Under the pieces are notes generated by a model. The model was not told where the DNA came from. It saw only the letters and a list, made by a program, of their open reading frames with translations, and ran no database searches. Below are positions 6,489 through 9,215 of a stretch of 9,215 bases of DNA, in pieces. The stretch is from assembly GCA_036568605.1 (NCBI GenBank), contig DATCSE010000096.1, positions 1 to 9,215 of the forward strand. Reading direction: 5' to 3'. Each line of letters starts with the position of its first letter. Position 1 is the first letter of the stretch. The position numbers were made by a program, and so were the translations under genes. The DNA comes from DATCSE01 sp036568605 (lineage in GTDB: Bacteria; Pseudomonadota; Gammaproteobacteria; Burkholderiales; Burkholderiaceae_C).

Positions 6489-7250
6489 TCAGTCGATGCT
6501 GAGCGCCTTGGCGGTCCGCTCGAGCAGGCGATGCGTCGCCTCGAGGTCCGGGCCGACATGCCGATCGATGCGGCGGATGAACGGGCAGGTGATCACCGCG
6601 ATCGCATCGCCGCCGGTCGCGATGATGGGCATCGAGATGTCGGTGACGCCCCAGGTCTGCTGGCTCGTGCCGCACCAGTAGCCCGCTTCGCGAACGCTGG
6701 CGATCGTCGCCGCGAGCTCGCCGGCCGGGACCGGCAACTCGCCGTCCAGCACCTCGTGCGCGGCCAGCATCTCGGCGCGCCGGGCCTCCGACTGGAACGC
6801 CAGCATCACGTGCCCGGATGCGGTGTCGATCAGGCTGACGCGCGAGCCCAGGCGTATCGACAGCCCCAGCTTCCCCGGGCTGTTGACCTGCGCGACGATC
6901 GTGATGTTGCCGCGGTCGTAGACGCCCAGGTGGCACGACTGCTCGGCCGCGTTCGCGAATGCCTCCATCGCCGACTGCGCACGCGCGACCAGGCGGTTCA
7001 ACGGCGGGTGGCGCTGGCTCAGCACGAACAGTTTCAGGCTCAGCGAATAGCGGTCGCCCTCGGGCGAGCGGGCCACATAGTGCCGCGCGACCAGGCGCTC
7101 GAGCATGCGGTAGATCTCGCTCGGGTTGCGCCCCATCGCCTTGACGATCTCGCCGCGCGTGAGGCCGTGCGGCTGCTCGGACAGCAGTTCGAGGATGTCC
7201 AGCCCCTTGTCCAGCGCCGGGGCGCGATAGCGATCGTTCGGTTCGTTCAC
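6489..7250 (-). CDS. IclR-family transcriptional regulator
   Basis: This 253-residue protein has a winged helix-turn-helix at about residues 11-75 (LDKGLDILELL, then GLTRGEIVKAMGRNPSEIYRMLERL). An IclR effector-binding domain follows from about 85 to 250, with typical elements such as VNSPGKLGLSIRLGSRVSLIDTASG and a C-terminal ISMPI segment. The start is GTG at 7250-7248: no in-frame ATG lies between it and an upstream TAA, and the family N-terminus begins near here. No Shine-Dalgarno sequence is visible, so expression may be low or leaderless-like. It is divergent from the lactonase gene, with a 137-bp gap holding a strong palindrome. By family habit it probably controls that operon and itself, with a sugar-acid or sugar-derived effector. 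It converges on rbsD but is unlikely to be part of ribose control, since rbsR is present. Confidence 0.9.
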   Translation of the reverse strand: MNEPNDRYRAPALDKGLDILELLSEQPHGLTRGEIVKAMGRNPSEIYRMLERLVARHYVARSPEGDRYSLSLKLFVLSQRHPPLNRLVARAQSAMEAFANAAEQSCHLGVYDRGNITIVAQVNSPGKLGLSIRLGSRVSLIDTASGHVMLAFQSEARRAEMLAAHEVLDGELPVPAGELAATIASVREAGYWCGTSQQTWGVTDISMPIIATGGDAIAVITCPFIRRIDRHVGPDLEATHRLLERTAKALSID

Positions 7251-7260
7251 GTTCGTTCGG
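7241..7260. repeat. Tandem 10-bp repeat over the regulator's start codon
   Basis: GTTCGTTCAC (7241-7250) and GTTCGTTCGG (7251-7260) are adjacent 10-bp units agreeing at eight positions, and a partial CGTTCG precedes them at 7235-7240. The GTG start codon of the minus-strand regulator lies in the first unit (7248-7250). Some IclR-family members (PobR/PcaU type) bind 10-bp repeats, so an autoregulatory site is possible. Simple-sequence chance is an equally fair explanation. Confidence 0.4.
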
Positions 7261-7314
7261 GTAAATCCGGGGGCGATTCGGCGCCGAACATCTGTCGCCG
7301 CTGTTTATCTATGG

Positions 7315-7343
7315 ATAGTATGTTCATTCATGAACAGAGGCAA
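7315..7343 (-). promoter_or_regulatory. Candidate promoter of the IclR-family gene
   Basis: On the minus strand TTGCCT (7343-7338, four of six bases of the -35) and TACTAT (7320-7315, four of six of the -10) are 17 bp apart. They sit in the AT-richest part of the window, with a 58-66 nt leader to the GTG. The palindrome at 7321-7336 falls exactly in the spacer, as expected for repression. I could not fix a plus-strand promoter for the lactonase gene in the same AT-rich stretch. Confidence 0.3.
7321..7336. promoter_or_regulatory. Palindromic operator candidate in the divergent gap
   Basis: TGTTCATTCATGAACA has perfect 7-bp arms (TGTTCAT and ATGAACA) around a 2-bp TC centre. It lies in the AT-rich middle of the 137-bp gap between the divergent regulator and lactonase genes, 52 bp before the lactonase ATG. 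A shorter inverted repeat, CTAT-GG-ATAG, adjoins it at 7309-7318. Size, symmetry and position suit a dimeric regulator, most simply the IclR-family protein next door. The rest of 7251-7387 shows no other clear structure. Confidence 0.55.
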
Positions 7344-7387
7344 CGGGACTCACCCGTCGCTCCGATGGAGACAGAACGCGCCAACCC

Positions 7388-8266
7388 ATGAGCTTGCGCA
7401 TCGACGCTCATCAGCACTTCTGGCAGCCAGCCCGCGGCGACTACGCGTGGCTGCGGCCGGACGATCCGGGATTGGCGCCGCTGCTGCGCGACTTCCTGCC
7501 CGAGCATCTGCGTCCGCATCTGCAGGCCCACGGCATCGCGCAGACCGTGCTCGTGCAGGCGGCCGACTCGCCCGCGGAGACCGAGTTCATGCTGGGCCTC
7601 GCCGCGCGCGACGATGCGATCGGCGGCGTGGTCGGCTGGGTCGACCTGAGCCGCGCCGACGCGGCCGCGACGCTCGAAGGCTGGGCGGCGCGCCATCCGA
7701 AACTCAAAGGCGTGCGCCCTATGCTGCAAGACCTGCCCGAGGCCGACTGGATCGCGACCGCGCCGCATCCCGACGCGGTGCAGGCGATGCAGCGGCTGGG
7801 CCTGCGCTTCGACGCGCTGGTCAAGCCCTGGCACCTCGAGCCGCTGCTGCGCTTCCTGCAGCGCTGGCCCGAGCTGCCGGTCGTGATCGACCATGCCGCG
7901 AAGCCGCAGCTAGCCGAAGGCTGGGATGCGGGCTGGGCACCGATCTGGCGGCAGCAGATGGCCGAGATCGCCCGCCTGCCGCAGGTCCGCTGCAAGTTCT
8001 CCGGCCTGCTGACCGAAGCGACGCCTGCTGCATGCGCCACGGCGGCGGACGCCGTGGCGGCGCTGCGCCCGGTATGGGACTCGTTGCTGCAGTGGTTCGG
8101 CCCGCAGCGCCTGATGTGGGGCAGCGACTGGCCGGTGCTGACGCTCGCGGGCAGTTATGACGGCTGGGTTGCCGCGAGCCAGTCGTTGATCGGCGAGCTT
8201 TCGGCCGACGAGCAGGCCCACGTGTGGCACGACACTGCGCAGGCGTTCTACGGACTCCATTCATGA
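7388..8266 (+). CDS. COG3618 amidohydrolase-family sugar-lactone hydrolase
   Basis: This 292-residue TIM-barrel protein (Amidohydro_2 family) probably opens a sugar-acid lactone in the cytoplasm. The N-terminal DAHQHFW carries the HxH pair (H8, H10) at the end of strand 1. VIDHAAKP holds H169, KFSGL follows, and WGSDWPV holds the strand-8 aspartate D247. Characterised COG3618 members include L-fucono-1,5-lactonase, L-rhamnonolactonase and aromatic-pathway lactonases. The adjoining sugar-importer gene favours a sugar lactone here. The ATG at 7388 has no close Shine-Dalgarno; the nearest, GGAG (7367-7370), is 17 bases upstream, and no better in-frame start exists. Its TGA overlaps the next gene's ATG (ATGA), so the two are co-translated. 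It is divergent from the IclR-family regulator. The exact substrate is not determined by the sequence. Confidence 0.78.
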   Translation: MSLRIDAHQHFWQPARGDYAWLRPDDPGLAPLLRDFLPEHLRPHLQAHGIAQTVLVQAADSPAETEFMLGLAARDDAIGGVVGWVDLSRADAAATLEGWAARHPKLKGVRPMLQDLPEADWIATAPHPDAVQAMQRLGLRFDALVKPWHLEPLLRFLQRWPELPVVIDHAAKPQLAEGWDAGWAPIWRQQMAEIARLPQVRCKFSGLLTEATPAACATAADAVAALRPVWDSLLQWFGPQRLMWGSDWPVLTLAGSYDGWVAASQSLIGELSADEQAHVWHDTAQAFYGLHS

Positions 8267-9215
8267 GCGGCACCAAGCCCATCGTCGCGATCCGCAACCT
8301 CTCGAAGGCCTTCGCCGGCGTGCGCGTGCTCGAGAGCGTGCAGTTCGAGCTGCTGCCCGGCGAGGTGCACGCGCTGATGGGCGAGAACGGCGCCGGCAAG
8401 TCGACCTTGATGAAGGTGCTGGCCGGCATCTACCCGAAGGACAGGGGCGAGATCGAGGTCGACGGCCGCCCGGTCGAGATCGCCAGCCCGCGCGCCGCGC
8501 AGCAGCTCGGCATCGGGATCATCCATCAGGAGCTGAACCTGATGAACCACCTGAGCGCGGCGCAGAACATCTTCATCGGCCGCGAGCCGCGCAAGGGCTT
8601 CGGACTGCTGCTCGACGAGGACGCGCTGAACGAGCAGGCGCGCCGCCTGTTCGAGCGCATGCACCTGCGGCTGGACCCGCGCACGCGCGTCGGCGAGCTG
8701 ACCGTCGCGAAGCAGCAGATGGTCGAGATCGCGAAGGCGCTGTCGTTCGATTCGCGCGTGCTGATCATGGACGAGCCCACCGCCGCGCTGAACAGCGCCG
8801 AGGTCGCCGACCTGTTCCGCATCATCCGGCAGCTCAAGGCGCACGGGGTCGGCGTCGTCTACATCTCGCACAAGATGGACGAGCTCCGGCAGATCGCCGA
8901 CCGCGTGACCGTGATGCGCGACGGCCGCTACATCGCGACCGCGACGATGGCCGGCACCAGCGTCGAGGCCATCATCGGCATGATGGTCGGCCGCGCGCTG
9001 GCCGACACCGCGAACGAGTTCCGCGACACCTCGCGCCACGATGTCGTGCTGGAGGTCGAGGGGCTGACGCGCGGCCATGCGATCCGGGACGTCAGCTTCG
9101 CGCTGCGCAAGGGCGAGATCCTGGGCTTCGCCGGACTGATGGGCGCGGGCCGCACCGAGGTCGCCCGCGCGATCTTCGGCGCCGACAAGCTCGATGCCGG
9201 CACGATCCGCGTGCA
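8263..9215 (+). CDS. Second sugar ABC transporter ATP-binding protein (3' end missing)
   Basis: The frame starts at ATG 8263, overlapping the lactonase stop, and is open at the right edge after 317 codons; the family is usually about 500 residues. Domain 1 is complete: Walker A GENGAGKST (40-48), the Q-loop region IIHQELNL, a divergent signature LTVAKQQMVEIAKAL, Walker B VLIMDEPT and an H-loop ISHK. Domain 2 begins with a degenerate Walker A, GLMGAGRTE, and is cut before its signature. This is the RbsA/MglA/AraG/XylG class of double ATPases that work with an RbsC-type permease and an RbsB-type binding protein, presumably encoded to the right. It is clearly different in sequence from the rbsA at 1482, so it is not a recent duplicate. 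GGA at 8252-8254 is a weak ribosome-binding site, and coupling to the lactonase is likely. The sugar is unknown. Confidence 0.92.
   Translation, partial: MSGTKPIVAIRNLSKAFAGVRVLESVQFELLPGEVHALMGENGAGKSTLMKVLAGIYPKDRGEIEVDGRPVEIASPRAAQQLGIGIIHQELNLMNHLSAAQNIFIGREPRKGFGLLLDEDALNEQARRLFERMHLRLDPRTRVGELTVAKQQMVEIAKALSFDSRVLIMDEPTAALNSAEVADLFRIIRQLKAHGVGVVYISHKMDELRQIADRVTVMRDGRYIATATMAGTSVEAIIGMMVGRALADTANEFRDTSRHDVVLEVEGLTRGHAIRDVSFALRKGEILGFAGLMGAGRTEVARAIFGADKLDAGTIRV

Noticed and set aside
7330..8160. A 276-codon plus-strand open frame starting inside the palindrome
   Set aside because: It runs out of frame through the COG3618 gene, has an Arg/Ala-rich product with no motif, and its ATG belongs to the inverted repeat.
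1482..9215. The two ATPase genes as a recent tandem duplication
   Set aside because: They differ throughout in sequence (for example signature LGMAQRQ against LTVAKQQ) and sit in separate operons with different regulators.

Overview
The window looks like part of the chromosome of a high-GC betaproteobacterium, probably of the order Burkholderiales. The coding strands strongly favour G/C at third codon positions. The gap at 5066-5195 holds the kind of CGTTCGGGCTGAGCTTGTCGAA repeat that is common between genes in that group. The assignment rests on composition and family resemblance, not on a marker gene. No mobile element, RNA gene or CRISPR array was found.

Region 1 (1-250, minus): the 5' end of an exported RlpA-like double-psi beta-barrel protein, cut by the left edge of the window.

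Region 2 (371-6484, plus): a complete D-ribose uptake and catabolism operon in the order rbsB-rbsA-rbsC-rbsR-rbsK-rbsD. A sigma70-like promoter (371-400) abuts two overlapping LacI-type operators (401-427). These resemble the E. coli RbsR site and would cover the transcription start. RbsB captures the sugar in the periplasm, RbsA and RbsC import it, RbsD converts ribopyranose to the furanose form, and RbsK phosphorylates it to ribose 5-phosphate. RbsR, encoded inside the operon, would repress both the operon and itself until ribose is present. A 130-bp gap with REP-like repeats separates rbsR from rbsK; elsewhere genes are 13-18 bp apart or overlap.

Region 3 (6489-9215): an IclR-family regulator gene (minus) ends 4 bp from the end of rbsD. 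It is divergent from a second sugar operon (plus) that starts with a COG3618 sugar-lactone hydrolase. That gene overlaps, by an ATGA, a second RbsA/MglA-type ATPase gene that runs off the right edge. The divergent gap holds a perfect 7+7 palindrome (7321-7336), and a 10-bp direct repeat lies on the regulator's GTG start codon. The lactonase suggests an oxidative (dehydrogenase-lactonase) pathway for a sugar such as L-fucose, L-rhamnose, galactose or arabinose, but the substrate cannot be fixed from what is visible.

Overall this is conventional carbohydrate-utilisation DNA. I see no evidence of a wholly new system. The points most worth checking are the substituted ligand contacts in RbsB, the operator architectures, the REP-like block inside the rbs operon, and the substrate of the second cluster.
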